NCBI RefSeq assembly: GCF_038594945.1
Contig: NZ_JBCFYD010000001.1
Span: 620,001-684,000, forward strand
Reading direction: 5' to 3'
Length of the DNA: 64,000 nucleotides
Source: Fodinibius sp. Rm-B-1B1-1
GTDB taxonomy: Bacteria > Bacteroidota > Rhodothermia > Balneolales > Balneolaceae
Below, one piece after another: positions 43,416 to 52,801 of this stretch (positions are counted from its first letter, which is position 1; each line of letters begins with the position of its first letter). The notes under the pieces are model-generated. The model did not search any database and was not told the DNA's origin. It worked only from the letters and a program-made list of their open reading frames with translations. Position numbers and translations under genes: made by a program.

Positions 43416-44237
43416 CTAATTTTCGTTATGGATATACACATCATGAGAAGGATAGGGGAAGTTGATTCCCTCTTCATCAAAGCGTTCTTTAATACGTTTA
43501 GTAAGGTCAAACTTTAAAGACCAATACTCTTCTTTGGTCACCCAAGGACGTACAATTAGATTGACCGAACTACCACCTAACTCCGAAACGGCAATTTGTG
43601 GAGCGGGATCATCTAAAATACGATCATCCTCACCAAGCACCTTCTTAATCGTTTCCATAGCATGGTCGATATTGTCGTCATACCCAAAACCGATTACCAA
43701 ATCCAGGCGACGAATATCATTCTCTGACATATTCTTAATATTTGTACCCCATACATTTGAGTTGGGCAATATCATAGCCACATTATCGAACGTATTCATC
43801 TTGGTAGTAACAAGACCAATTTCTTTTACCGTGCCCGAAACTCCGGCAATATCGACAGAATCTCCCACATTAAATGGACGCATAACCAACAGCATCACCC
43901 CGGCAGCAACATCCGCAAGCGTACCCTGCCAGGCCAAGCCGATAGCCAAACCGGCTGCACCAAGAACCGCTACTAAACTGGCCGTTTGAATACCGACCAT
44001 ATTTAATACGAAAATAACAACAACGGTCAGACCAAGGATCTTGGTTATTTTAGCTAACAAAGGGGTAAGCGTAGCATCTACAGTTTCAGATTTTTCGGCC
44101 TGCCTGCGCACCTTTTTGCTTAGCCAGCCAGCTACACTCCACCCAACAATCAGCACAAAAATAGCAGCTAAAACCTTAAGCCCATACTGAACTAATATTG
44201 GCACAATACTTTCTACAATTGAATTAATATCTTCCAT
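43416..44237 (-). CDS. MscS-family mechanosensitive channel
   Basis: 273 residues, close to E. coli MscS (286). Three membrane helices are present, and the pore helix LVAVLGAAGLAIGLAWQGTLADVAAGVML shows the Gly/Ala packing pattern. The beta domain begins RPFNVGDSVDIAGVSGTVKEIGL and the C-terminal alpha/beta part ends FPYPSHDVYIHN. It opens under membrane tension to release solutes on hypo-osmotic shock. It is the last of a minus-strand group with a coiled-coil protein and Dps, each with its own terminator, suggesting a stress-related neighbourhood. Confidence 0.94.
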   Translation of the reverse strand: MEDINSIVESIVPILVQYGLKVLAAIFVLIVGWSVAGWLSKKVRRQAEKSETVDATLTPLLAKITKILGLTVVVIFVLNMVGIQTASLVAVLGAAGLAIGLAWQGTLADVAAGVMLLVMRPFNVGDSVDIAGVSGTVKEIGLVTTKMNTFDNVAMILPNSNVWGTNIKNMSENDIRRLDLVIGFGYDDNIDHAMETIKKVLGEDDRILDDPAPQIAVSELGGSSVNLIVRPWVTKEEYWSLKFDLTKRIKERFDEEGINFPYPSHDVYIHNEN

Positions 44238-44276
44238 ACCCGATCTCTTTAACTATTAGTTTTTATTCAAAAAAAG

Positions 44277-44300
44277 AAGGCAGCCCTAACAGGCTGCCTT
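44277..44300 (-). terminator. Terminator after the 96-residue coiled-coil gene
   Basis: Perfect 9-bp arms AAGGCAGCC (44277-44285) and GGCTGCCTT (44292-44300), loop of 6 nt. The minus strand continues into a T-rich run (A-run at 44269-44275). It lies 24 bp past the stop. Confidence 0.9.
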
Positions 44301-44323
44301 ACATTATATTAATAAATCACTAA

Positions 44324-44614
44324 TTATTCTTTTACGATCTCACGAATTTCGGAAAAGCCTTTTTTAACATCCGCCCAAAGCTTCTCACTATCCGCCTTTA
44401 TGTCCTCAAAAACATCATCACTTGAATCTTTAATTTTATCAAGCTTCGTACGCAAACGAGCTCGCTTTTCTTTTAGCTCTTCCATACGCTTGTCGAGTTT
44501 CGCTTTCAGATCCTGAGATTCATTGTTAATACGATCTTGCAGCTTATCGATTTGTGTATTCCACTCGCGTAACTGCTTCTCTAACTTATCAATGTACTCT
44601 TCTCGTTTAGCCAT
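44324..44614 (-). CDS. Small coiled-coil stress-type protein
   Basis: 96 residues, almost entirely a charged alpha-helical coiled coil with regular heptads (YIDKLEKQLREWNTQIDKLQ, then KLDKRMEELKEKRARLRTKL). The amphipathic tail DIKADSEKLWADVKKGFSEI resembles the end of YtxH-like and Sll1863-like stress proteins. There is no signal peptide or membrane segment. It probably self-associates. It lies between an MscS channel and Dps, which hints at osmotic or starvation stress, but no function is established. Confidence 0.75.
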   Translation of the reverse strand: MAKREEYIDKLEKQLREWNTQIDKLQDRINNESQDLKAKLDKRMEELKEKRARLRTKLDKIKDSSDDVFEDIKADSEKLWADVKKGFSEIREIVKE

Positions 44615-44651
44615 AATAATGTTGTTTTAATTTGAGAATTAACGTCCTTAG

Positions 44652-45149
44652 TTATTCTAAGTGACTTCGCAGCATCCATGCTGTTTTGGAATGGACATGC
44701 AAACGTTCTGTTAACAGATCTACCGTTGCCTCATCTTCAGCTGCGTTAGCAGGCTCAAGTGCTTCGCGGGCCGTACGCAATACTTGTTCATTGCCAATTG
44801 CTAAACGGCGCACCATCTCCATTGCATCAGGTTCATCCTGTTTTTCATCAATAGATGTAAGCTCGTTAAACTCCTTAAAAGTACCTGGTGCCCGATATCC
44901 GAGCGCACGAATGCGCTCAGCAATTTCATCAATAGCATCAGCCAATTCGGTGTATTGTCCTTCAAACTGTTCGTGCAACGAATGAAACAACTCTCCCGTC
45001 ACATTCCAATGATAGTTATGTGTTTTTAAATATAGCATGTATGAGTCTGCCAATACCTTTGAAAGAGCATCAGCAATTTTCTCCCGATTATCTTCACTTA
45101 TTCCAATATTTATATCCATAGCTTTTTCACTCTTAATTGCGGTCCTCAT
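44652..45149 (-). CDS. dps: Dps-family DNA-binding ferritin-like protein
   Basis: 165 residues as given; Met11 (ATG at 45117-45119, MDINIGIS) is the likelier start and gives 155. The ferroxidase-site helices are LKTHNYHWNVTGELFHSLHEQFEGQY and ADAIDEIAERIRALG, with the conserved inter-subunit His, Asp and Glu positions. The final helix has VHSKTAWMLRSHL. Dps dodecamers oxidise Fe(II) with hydrogen peroxide, store ferric mineral and in some species compact DNA. No Lys-rich DNA-binding tail is obvious. Confidence 0.92.
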   Translation of the reverse strand: MRTAIKSEKAMDINIGISEDNREKIADALSKVLADSYMLYLKTHNYHWNVTGELFHSLHEQFEGQYTELADAIDEIAERIRALGYRAPGTFKEFNELTSIDEKQDEPDAMEMVRRLAIGNEQVLRTAREALEPANAAEDEATVDLLTERLHVHSKTAWMLRSHLE

Positions 45150-45351
45150 AATTGAACACCTTATTAATACTTTTTAATTACTGTTTATGTTTCCAGTAAC
45201 AAAAACAACGGAAATAATTACATACATCCGTTAAAACCATCATATATCCACTACAGAAAAAAGGGCGTAATCATTCCACCAAACCGATAGAGGGTTTTTA
45301 TAAACAAGATAGGTATTTCTTTACACAGAAGGGACTTACATCATCGATAAT

Positions 45352-45380
45352 AAAAAAGGGAGAGCTATTCGTAGCTCTCC
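45352..45380 (-). terminator. Terminator with TTCG loop after a small lipoprotein gene
   Basis: Perfect 9-bp arms GGAGAGCTA (45359-45367) and TAGCTCTCC (45372-45380) around TTCG. The minus strand continues into six Ts (A-run 45352-45357). It lies 49 bp past the stop of the gene ending at 45429. Confidence 0.9.
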
Positions 45381-45428
45381 ATAATTATAAGACAAGAACT
45401 TTTGGAGTAAAGAATCGAAAACTCAATT

Positions 45429-45776
45429 CTACTCCACGAGTATATTTTTTATTTGATCACTTTCGGGATCTTCGGAAGTCCAGAAATAAATTATAACTGT
45501 ATCACCCGCTTCATATTCCATTACCTCTGAAAGAGAAACAAGCTTTGTATCTCCCGACTGAATCCTGTTTTCATCCTGCGACCGAGGCTCCCAATTTATT
45601 TTAGCCGCCATATCCTGTTCAACAACAAAATAGTAAATATCTGCAACTGAATTATTATGAAGTTGAAGTTGCTCATCACTTATCTCAGCCTCAACTTCTT
45701 GCATGCTGGTATTTACGGGCTGATCTGAACAGCCAAATACGAGAGCACTGACAATAAAAATTACAAGGAACCGCAT
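45429..45776 (-). CDS. Small lipoprotein of unknown function
   Basis: 115 residues with a short signal and lipobox VFGC (Cys16). The mature part is acidic with several beta strands (SVADIYYFVVEQ, ENRIQSGDTKLVSLSEVM, GDTVIIYFWTSED) and may form a small sandwich. I do not recognise a family. It is a single-gene unit with its own TTCG-loop terminator, between Dps and an RluA synthase. Confidence 0.7.
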   Translation of the reverse strand: MRFLVIFIVSALVFGCSDQPVNTSMQEVEAEISDEQLQLHNNSVADIYYFVVEQDMAAKINWEPRSQDENRIQSGDTKLVSLSEVMEYEAGDTVIIYFWTSEDPESDQIKNILVE

Positions 45777-45847
45777 AGTGACGAAATTAATTAAAATTTA
45801 TTTATATATACACAAGCTTGCTCACTCATGCAAGCAAGATAATATAG

Positions 45848-46558
45848 CTAATCCGAATGCGCTTCCTTCTTCCAGCGAAACTTGTCAATAAGCCGCATTA
45901 TATCAGCCGGAATCTTCGCCTCAAACTGTACCTCTTTACCATGCCGCGGATGCTTAAACGCTAACTTCCACGCATGGAGCGCCTGCCGGTTTATCAACGG
46001 CTCTCCCTCTTCTTCGGGCGCATAATGCTGGTCGCCCACCAGTTGATGTCCGATTTCCTCAAACTGCACGCGAATCTGATTCTTCAATCCCGTATCCAGC
46101 TGTACTTCCACCAGCGTATTTTCCCAAAATCGCTCCTTCACCTTATACGAAAGACGCGCCGGCGTAGCCCCCTCCTCATCAGGGTCCACCACAATATTGC
46201 GAAATCCATCCTTAATCAGCTTAAGGTGATGCTCAAGTACTCCCTCATCCTGTTCCACGATACCACGCACAACAGCCAGGTACGTACGCTTCGGCTCATG
46301 ATTGCGAAATTTACTCACCAAATCATTATAGGCACGCTCATTTTTAGCAAACGCCATCAACCCACTCGTATAGCGATCAATCCGATGCACCACGCCCACC
46401 CGAACACCATGCTTCGCCAGATGGTCAGCCACCAGGTCAAATAAATTTTTGGCATTACTATTGGGGATAGGCACCGCAAGCAATCCGGCCGGCTTGTCGA
46501 CAATAATAATATCCTTATCCTGCTTAACAATATAGAAAGGTCGCTTCTTTGCCATCAC
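45848..46558 (-). CDS. RluA-family pseudouridine synthase
   Basis: 236 residues, a catalytic domain without an S4 domain. The active-site motif is VVHRIDRYTSGLMAFAKN with the nucleophilic Asp, and the second motif is LDTGLKNQIRVQFEEIGHQLVGDQHY. It isomerises uridine to pseudouridine in rRNA or tRNA; length and lack of S4 suggest an RluC/RluA- or TruC-like target that cannot be fixed by sequence alone. It lies 36 bp downstream of a small hypothetical gene on the same strand. Confidence 0.92.
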   Translation of the reverse strand: MMAKKRPFYIVKQDKDIIIVDKPAGLLAVPIPNSNAKNLFDLVADHLAKHGVRVGVVHRIDRYTSGLMAFAKNERAYNDLVSKFRNHEPKRTYLAVVRGIVEQDEGVLEHHLKLIKDGFRNIVVDPDEEGATPARLSYKVKERFWENTLVEVQLDTGLKNQIRVQFEEIGHQLVGDQHYAPEEEGEPLINRQALHAWKLAFKHPRHGKEVQFEAKIPADIMRLIDKFRWKKEAHSD

Positions 46559-46594
46559 AAACCGCGCCGAATATGCTTATTACCATTCAACCAA

Positions 46595-46945
46595 CTACGA
46601 TTCAACACCGTGTACTTCCTTCAAAATAGCTTCCGCTTCCGAATCATTCTTCTGCATCACACGGTGCTGTAAGTTCGTGACAATCTCCTGCTCGGCCTTA
46701 TCAAACGCCATATCACGAGCCTCTTGCTCAGTACCGGTGCGCAAGATCGTATACACATCATCTGCGCGAATAATGCTATACAACTTATCCTCATTAAAAG
46801 CGTGCGAACGCAGCTCTTCATATTCCTTAAACAATTCAGGAAACTCATCACTGCTTTCCGCCCGATCAATAATTTCTACATCCTCGGGACCCTCAGCGCT
46901 CAACGGAGTTTTACAGAGATAAAAAAACTTGTGCTTGTAATTCAT
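46595..46945 (-). CDS. Hypothetical 116-residue protein
   Basis: No family recognised. It has no signal or membrane segment, is acidic and mostly helical (FPELFKEYEELRSHAFNED, EQEARDMAFDKAEQEIVTNL). Two overlapping shadow frames on the opposite strand have no protein-like features, while this one has normal composition and sits 36 bp upstream of the pseudouridine synthase on the same strand. It is probably a genuine gene of local lineage range. Confidence 0.6.
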   Translation of the reverse strand: MNYKHKFFYLCKTPLSAEGPEDVEIIDRAESSDEFPELFKEYEELRSHAFNEDKLYSIIRADDVYTILRTGTEQEARDMAFDKAEQEIVTNLQHRVMQKNDSEAEAILKEVHGVES

Positions 46946-47065
46946 AATCCAAAATCTTAGTCAATTTTAATACCAATAATATTCAAACCGCTTTAATGTA
47001 AGAAAAAATCTTCGCACCTTCGTAATCACTCACTCCAAAAATTTTATTCCCACATACGTACCACC

Positions 47066-49240
47066 ATGGCCCATCCCGAAAACCCCTCCACGCTTTTCAA
47101 CTATCTCCTCATTGCCGGCCTATTGGTTTTCTGGGGATGTTCCTCACCAGCCCCCGTCCAGGAATCGCATTCCAACAATACACCAATCAGCGATGCAACC
47201 AAAAGTGCCAAAAAAACCTCGGACCTTTCCCCCGGCGAAGGCCTCTGGCTGGTATCGCAGCTCACCGATACCCTTTATGCCGAACTCCAATCAAAAGGAC
47301 TGGACATTCCGGCCGATACCATTTACAACACTAATAACTCATCCCTAAGCAACACCGTAGTAAATATCTCTATTGATGACAACAGTCGGGGAACGGGCGC
47401 CCTTGTCTCAAACCGCGGACTCATTCTCACCAATTATCGTACCGCCATCGAAGGTATCGCCAGACAGAGCTCCGTCGATGAAAATCACCTTCAAAACGGA
47501 TTTTTAGCTGGAAACAGAGAACAAGAAATCCCACTACCCAACTATAGCATCCAAGTTCTATTAGCACAAAAAGAAATCACAGAATCTATTAACAAAGAGT
47601 TGGCCGACACGCTCACCTACCGCGAAAAGAAAAAGCGAACGCAACAGATACAAAACCAGCTCATTACACAGCACCAATCCAAACAAAAAGATATCACCGT
47701 AACAGTCGATGAAGTTTGGGGCGGTAATCGTTATATCATATCGGTATATAAAAAAATTGATGATGTTCGTCTTGTTCACAGTCCCCAAAAGTCAGATGTA
47801 TTCCCCGCCCAGAACTCTTTCAACCAATCATGGCCCAGTCGGGCAGCCGACTACACCTTTTTGCGAGCCTATACCGCACCCAGCGGTCAAAGTCGAACCT
47901 ATGACCAATCAAACGTCCCTTTTACCCCCGACCGTCATTTAGAAATTGATACTTCTAATATGAACAAAGGCGACTATGTCACAACGCTGGGTTATCCCGG
48001 AAAAACTCAGCGACAAGAAAGTAGTTATGCTGGCGCATTTTATCGCGACCACCGCAACCCTATCCTCATAAACAGCTACGAGGCAATTTTAGATGCTGCC
48101 CAAAAATCAGTCCAAAATAACCCTGCAACAGCTATTGCTAACGCACCACAACGAATGTCTGCCACTCAAAACCTAACCTACTTTCGGCAATTACAGCACA
48201 GCATAAAAAGTGACAGTATTCCATCGCAAAAAGCTGATATTGAGCAACAATTTTCGGAATGGATCAAAAAAGATTCGCTCAGAAATATCACCTACAGACG
48301 AGTTTTGCCGCAACTTAAACAGGCGTACAACATCGCCTCCCAAAATGGAAGCCTGCTATTCGCTCTTGTTAATACATTCAACAATAGTAAAATCATGCAG
48401 ATAGCCGGGCTCTACAACTCCTATTATAAACATATCAGTGACACGACCAATCCGGCACTTAGTAATGCTGACAAGCAGCAACTTCTCAAAAAGCATAACG
48501 CTATGCTTAATGGCATCGATGTAAAATCCCAAAAACAATTTCTGGGCGATATGCTGTACCTGTTATCTTCCCTGCCCGAAGGTAACGTACCCTTTCACTT
48601 GCTTGAACTATTTGGAACTCTGAAAAACGACACGCTCAAACAGGAAATTGAATCTTATCTTACCGAGCAACAAAATAGATCTCTGGTATTTAACCCAAGT
48701 TATGCCCAATCACTATTACAATCGCCAACCGATTCGGTTTTAGACCATCCCAAAGATGCTCTTGTAACTCTTTATCAAGAATTACTGGACAGTTATCAAT
48801 TTAGCCGACAAAACTACTCGCAGCATGTACCCTATCTCCAACCTGCCCAAGAGCGTTATGTTGAAGGCCTGCAAGCCTTTCAACACAATATTTTCCCCTA
48901 TCCCGATGCCAATGGTACGCTTCGCCTAACGTTGGGACAAGTTGACGGTTACCGCACTCGTGATGGTAAAATGCACGCTGCATTTACACAATCAAAAGGT
49001 AAAACAATAAACTTTTTAACCACCAATGATATTACCGGTGGTGCTTACGGAAGTCCCGTACTAAATAACGAAGGCAAAATAATGGGGATAACCTCGTATA
49101 GAACAACTGCAGGAATAGGAAGCGACTTTTTATTTGATTCGAAACGGCATCGAACCATAAATGTAAGTATAGACCACATTATAAATCAGATGTCGGAATT
49201 TTCAGGCAGCCATAAATTGTTAAAGGAAATGCAATTTTAG
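47066..49240 (+). CDS. S46 dipeptidyl-peptidase homologue with lost catalytic residues
   Basis: 724 residues, the normal length of DPP7/DPP11. The signal contains Cys25 (FWGC), so it may be a lipoprotein. The S46 framework is clear: SRGTGALVSNRGLILTN, VRLVHSPQKSDVFPAQNSF, DYVTTLGYPGKTQRQES and TNDITGGAYGSPVLNNEG. However, the TNHHC catalytic-His motif reads TNYRT (Tyr124, Arg125), and the GGNSGSPV nucleophile motif reads GGAYGSPV (Tyr661 in place of Ser). Only the Asp of the triad (in AADYTFLR) seems retained. It is most likely a non-catalytic S46 pseudopeptidase, perhaps a peptide-binding or assembly factor. It precedes two anion transporters on the same strand. Confidence 0.85.
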   Translation: MAHPENPSTLFNYLLIAGLLVFWGCSSPAPVQESHSNNTPISDATKSAKKTSDLSPGEGLWLVSQLTDTLYAELQSKGLDIPADTIYNTNNSSLSNTVVNISIDDNSRGTGALVSNRGLILTNYRTAIEGIARQSSVDENHLQNGFLAGNREQEIPLPNYSIQVLLAQKEITESINKELADTLTYREKKKRTQQIQNQLITQHQSKQKDITVTVDEVWGGNRYIISVYKKIDDVRLVHSPQKSDVFPAQNSFNQSWPSRAADYTFLRAYTAPSGQSRTYDQSNVPFTPDRHLEIDTSNMNKGDYVTTLGYPGKTQRQESSYAGAFYRDHRNPILINSYEAILDAAQKSVQNNPATAIANAPQRMSATQNLTYFRQLQHSIKSDSIPSQKADIEQQFSEWIKKDSLRNITYRRVLPQLKQAYNIASQNGSLLFALVNTFNNSKIMQIAGLYNSYYKHISDTTNPALSNADKQQLLKKHNAMLNGIDVKSQKQFLGDMLYLLSSLPEGNVPFHLLELFGTLKNDTLKQEIESYLTEQQNRSLVFNPSYAQSLLQSPTDSVLDHPKDALVTLYQELLDSYQFSRQNYSQHVPYLQPAQERYVEGLQAFQHNIFPYPDANGTLRLTLGQVDGYRTRDGKMHAAFTQSKGKTINFLTTNDITGGAYGSPVLNNEGKIMGITSYRTTAGIGSDFLFDSKRHRTINVSIDHIINQMSEFSGSHKLLKEMQF

Positions 49241-49279
49241 GAAGTAGGTGAAATCTGAGAACTAAAAATATGATCGAAC

Positions 49280-51064
49280 ATGTCATTCGAAATTATTTTT
49301 GTTTTTGCTCTTCTTGCCTTAGCCCTCTTTTTATTTGCCACCGATTATGTCTCATTTGATGTTGCGTCTATTATTTTACTCGTGTGCCTGCTAATAAGTG
49401 GGATACTAACACCTCAGGAAGGGTTTTCAGGCGTCAGCAATCCAGCTACCATCACTATTGCAGCGATGTTTGTAATTAGCGAGGCATTACGCCGTACGGG
49501 TTTACTAAACCGAGCAGGCAATTTCTTCTGCAACAAGATGGAAGATAATTTCTGGCCCTGGTTATTTGTGATGCTGCTATTTGTAAGCTTTGCATCGTCG
49601 TTCATGAATAACACGGCCGTAATCATGATTTTTATTCCCGTAATGATTGATATTGCCAGCCGTATCGGTCTTAGTCCCTCAAAATTACTGATGCCGCTTT
49701 CATTTGCAGGCATCCTGGGCGGTATTAATACGCTAATTGGTACCTCTACCAATTTATTGGTTAGCTCAATTGTTGAAGATCGCGGCAGCACAGCCTTCAG
49801 TATGTTTGATTTTCTCCCAATGGGTTTGATCTTCCTGGCTGCCGGATTTATCTACATGTTTACTTACGGTATTAATGCAATTCCATCGCGCCGGGAAAAA
49901 GAAAAGGAAGAACTAACTTCAGAGTTTGAAATGAATGAGTATTTGACCGACCTCATTGTAAAACCAAGCTCCAACCTGATCGGTCAAATTCTTGATGCTG
50001 AAAAACTAACTGAAGAACTTGATCTGGATGTTCTTCGAATATTTAAATCAGAACATGACTCCTCAGCCCAGCGAAATGAGGTCAAAATCCAAGCCAATGA
50101 TGTGCTTCGAATTCGTGGTAGTGCCGATGAAATTGATAAGTTACTACGACGTGAGGATCTGGCACTTCGCCCCTCACATCAATGGGTAGATACCGACCTT
50201 CAACACGGACGAGACGCACTCGTAGAAGCCGCTATAGCACCAGAATCAGCTCTTGACAAACGAAAATTGGCTGATATTGATTTTGGCAAACGTTTCGGTG
50301 CAGTCCCGATGGCCATACGCCATCACGGCAAACTAAAACAGGAAAAACTGGGTGAGGTTCAGCTAAGTGGGGGAGATTCCATTCTGCTAAGTCTAAGCAA
50401 AGAGCGCATACAGGATGTAAGTAACGATCCCAGCTTTGTTATTACTTCCGAGCTCGACGTCATGCGTCCACGCACCAATAAAATTCCTATCGTATTAACA
50501 ATTTTGTCGTTAGTTGTGGGTATTGCTGCATTGGGTATTGCCCCTATTTCTGTTACTGCGCCAGCGGGCGTTGTAGGTCTTCTGGTAACAGGATCTCTTT
50601 CAACCGAAGAAGCCTACACTGCCATCAACTGGAAAATTATCATGTTACTTGTTGGTGTTCTTCCGCTCGGTACTGCTATCGATAAAACGGGAGCCGGTGC
50701 CATGATCGCCGAAGGTATGATTACAATGCTCAATGATTTTGGCCCTGTAGTACTTCTTTCCGGCTTTTATGTGCTCACCACCTTACTAACATCCATCATT
50801 ACTACGAACGCTTCGGTCGCGTTGCTGGCTCCTATTGCTTATGAAGTTGCCAGCCAAGTTGGTATTAATCCAGAACCCCTGGTTTTAACAGTTAGTTATG
50901 CTGCACTACTCACATTTATCACCCCCTTTGGACATCATGCAAATGCTCTTGTTTTTGGTTCAGGACATTATCAATTTACTGACTTCACAAAAATCGGTTT
51001 ACCACTTAATATCATATTCTGGATATTAGCTACAATATTCATCCCTGTGTTTTGGTCATTTTGA
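49280..51064 (+). CDS. SLC13-type anion permease with two TrkA_C domains
   Basis: 594 residues with an N-terminal half and a C-terminal half of membrane helices that carry the SLC13/ArsB-like motifs FASSFMNNTAVIMIFIPV and INTLIGTSTNLLVSSI, and the paired TLLTSIITTNASVALLAPI near the end. Between the halves (about 215-385) are two RCK_C/TrkA_C-like cytoplasmic domains. This domain order is typical of sulfate or other divalent-anion permeases of the SLC13 group. It lies 39 bp after the pseudo-S46 gene and 3 bp before a SulP gene. Sulfate is a reasonable substrate, not a proven one. Confidence 0.88.
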   Translation: MSFEIIFVFALLALALFLFATDYVSFDVASIILLVCLLISGILTPQEGFSGVSNPATITIAAMFVISEALRRTGLLNRAGNFFCNKMEDNFWPWLFVMLLFVSFASSFMNNTAVIMIFIPVMIDIASRIGLSPSKLLMPLSFAGILGGINTLIGTSTNLLVSSIVEDRGSTAFSMFDFLPMGLIFLAAGFIYMFTYGINAIPSRREKEKEELTSEFEMNEYLTDLIVKPSSNLIGQILDAEKLTEELDLDVLRIFKSEHDSSAQRNEVKIQANDVLRIRGSADEIDKLLRREDLALRPSHQWVDTDLQHGRDALVEAAIAPESALDKRKLADIDFGKRFGAVPMAIRHHGKLKQEKLGEVQLSGGDSILLSLSKERIQDVSNDPSFVITSELDVMRPRTNKIPIVLTILSLVVGIAALGIAPISVTAPAGVVGLLVTGSLSTEEAYTAINWKIIMLLVGVLPLGTAIDKTGAGAMIAEGMITMLNDFGPVVLLSGFYVLTTLLTSIITTNASVALLAPIAYEVASQVGINPEPLVLTVSYAALLTFITPFGHHANALVFGSGHYQFTDFTKIGLPLNIIFWILATIFIPVFWSF

Positions 51065-51067
51065 TTT

Positions 51068-52801
51068 ATGGAAGACTGGCTACGAAAAACGTTTAAAATT
51101 TCGGAATGGTTGCCCAATTATAACGGGCAAAAACTTAGCGGCGACTTAACGGCCGGCTTAACAACCGGTGTTATGTTTATTCCACAAGGAATGGCCTATG
51201 CCGTAATTGCGGGCGTACCTCCCATCTACGGACTATATGCTGGCGTTATTCCTTTGCTTATTTATCCGCTCTTTGGGACATCAAAAAACCTGTCTGTAGG
51301 GCCCGTTGCAATTGATATGCTGATTGTTGCTGCAGGCGTTGGCCTTATCGCCGAACCCAATACCGACCGGTATATTAAACTCACGATTTTACTTGCTATG
51401 ATGGCCGGCGGGTTGCAACTCCTCATGGGTTCAATGCGTCTGGGATCGGTGCTCAACATATTTTCGCGACCGGTAATTGCCGGGTTTACCCTTGCGGCTC
51501 CGCTCATTATTGCTTTTAGCCAGCTTAATAACCTACTGGGTATCGAACTTACCCAAACTCAATATATCATTGTTATCATCGAAGAATTTATCTGGCAATT
51601 CGATGATATCCATACCCAGACATTTTTGTGGGGAATAACTGCTATTGTTGTAATGGGGATTGTTAGATATTGGAAACCAATTTTTCCTATTTCTGTTGTT
51701 ATCGTAGCTTTCAGCCTTGTTTTATCGTGGTTTACAGGAGCAGCCCAAACCGGAATCCAGGTTGTTGGTGATATTCCCACAGGACTACCCTCATTTTCGA
51801 TGCCCGATATCAACTTCAACAATATGCGCGAATTGCTACCGACGGCCCTAACATTGGCGCTGGTACAATTTATGAGCGTAGCTTCACTGGGACAAACATT
51901 TGCCAAACGCCATAATTACATTATTGACGCTAATCATGAATTAGTAGCCATTGGCGCCTCAAATTTCTTTGGCAGCTTCTTCAAATCTATTCCCATATCA
52001 GGGAGCTTTTCACGATCGGCTGCGTCGGAACAGGCAAATGTCCAAACTCCCTTGGCTAACATTATTACGTCTGGTGTTATTATTACCACGCTGTTACTAC
52101 TTACTCCTATTTTCTATTATTTGCCGATGCCTATCCTGGCAGCAATCATTATTGTAGCCTCTCTTAATCTTATTGATATCGGTGAGTTTAAACTTCTTTA
52201 CCGCACGAAACCCAGCGAAGGCCTGATTGCTATTTTTACAGCTGGTTGTACGTTATTAATTGGTATTCAGGAAGGCATTCTGCTCGGAGTTGTCGCCTCT
52301 ATGATTCACATGTTCTATAAATACAGTCGCCCAAATGTAGCTGAACTGGGCATTATTCCAGGTACACGCCTCTTTAAAAACCTGGAGCGTAATCCCGAAG
52401 CTAAACCCATCGACGGACTTATGATTCTCCGCGTGGATGCTTCTTTTTCATTTGTAAATGCCGATTTTTTCCGTGATTACATCATAGAAAAGAGCCGAGA
52501 ACGCAACCAGTCAACCCATTACGTTATCATTGATGGAAGCACAATTAATACCCTCGACACAACAGCTGTAGATAAAATAAAATCGATGGTGGGCACGCTC
52601 AAAAACTGGAATATCGAACTTTATATTGCCGGACTTAAAGGCCCCGTACGTGATGTAGTAAGTAAATCAGGGCTACGCGAATTTTTGGGCGATGACCATT
52701 TTTATCGGGATCCCCATGAAGCTGTTTCACATATCTTAGAGAAAATTGATCAAAAAGATGAGAGCTCGCGTCTGGCCGATTATAAAGATGTAACGGGTTA
52801 A
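51068..52801 (+). CDS. SulP/SLC26 anion transporter with STAS domain
   Basis: 577 residues. The SulP membrane domain begins with GDLTAGLTTGVMFIPQGMAYA and carries GLYAGVIPLLIYPLFGTSKNLSVGPVA and the SFSRSAASEQANVQTPLA segment. The STAS domain covers about residues 435-555 (VIIDGSTINTLDTTAVDKIKSM). SLC26 proteins move sulfate, bicarbonate, chloride or dicarboxylates. Its immediate coupling to an SLC13-type gene (3-bp gap) suggests complementary handling of one anion such as sulfate. The stop overlaps the convergent sixA-like gene by 4 bp. Confidence 0.93.
   Translation: MEDWLRKTFKISEWLPNYNGQKLSGDLTAGLTTGVMFIPQGMAYAVIAGVPPIYGLYAGVIPLLIYPLFGTSKNLSVGPVAIDMLIVAAGVGLIAEPNTDRYIKLTILLAMMAGGLQLLMGSMRLGSVLNIFSRPVIAGFTLAAPLIIAFSQLNNLLGIELTQTQYIIVIIEEFIWQFDDIHTQTFLWGITAIVVMGIVRYWKPIFPISVVIVAFSLVLSWFTGAAQTGIQVVGDIPTGLPSFSMPDINFNNMRELLPTALTLALVQFMSVASLGQTFAKRHNYIIDANHELVAIGASNFFGSFFKSIPISGSFSRSAASEQANVQTPLANIITSGVIITTLLLLTPIFYYLPMPILAAIIIVASLNLIDIGEFKLLYRTKPSEGLIAIFTAGCTLLIGIQEGILLGVVASMIHMFYKYSRPNVAELGIIPGTRLFKNLERNPEAKPIDGLMILRVDASFSFVNADFFRDYIIEKSRERNQSTHYVIIDGSTINTLDTTAVDKIKSMVGTLKNWNIELYIAGLKGPVRDVVSKSGLREFLGDDHFYRDPHEAVSHILEKIDQKDESSRLADYKDVTG

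Noticed and set aside
45974-46444. 156-codon plus-strand open frame inside the pseudouridine synthase gene
   Set aside because: It lies antisense to a clear RluA-family gene and its composition is not protein-like.
52798-52801. 4-bp overlap of the SulP and SixA-like genes as a sign of mis-annotation
   Set aside because: Both reading frames are well supported to their stops. Short tail-to-tail overlaps are common and need no special explanation.
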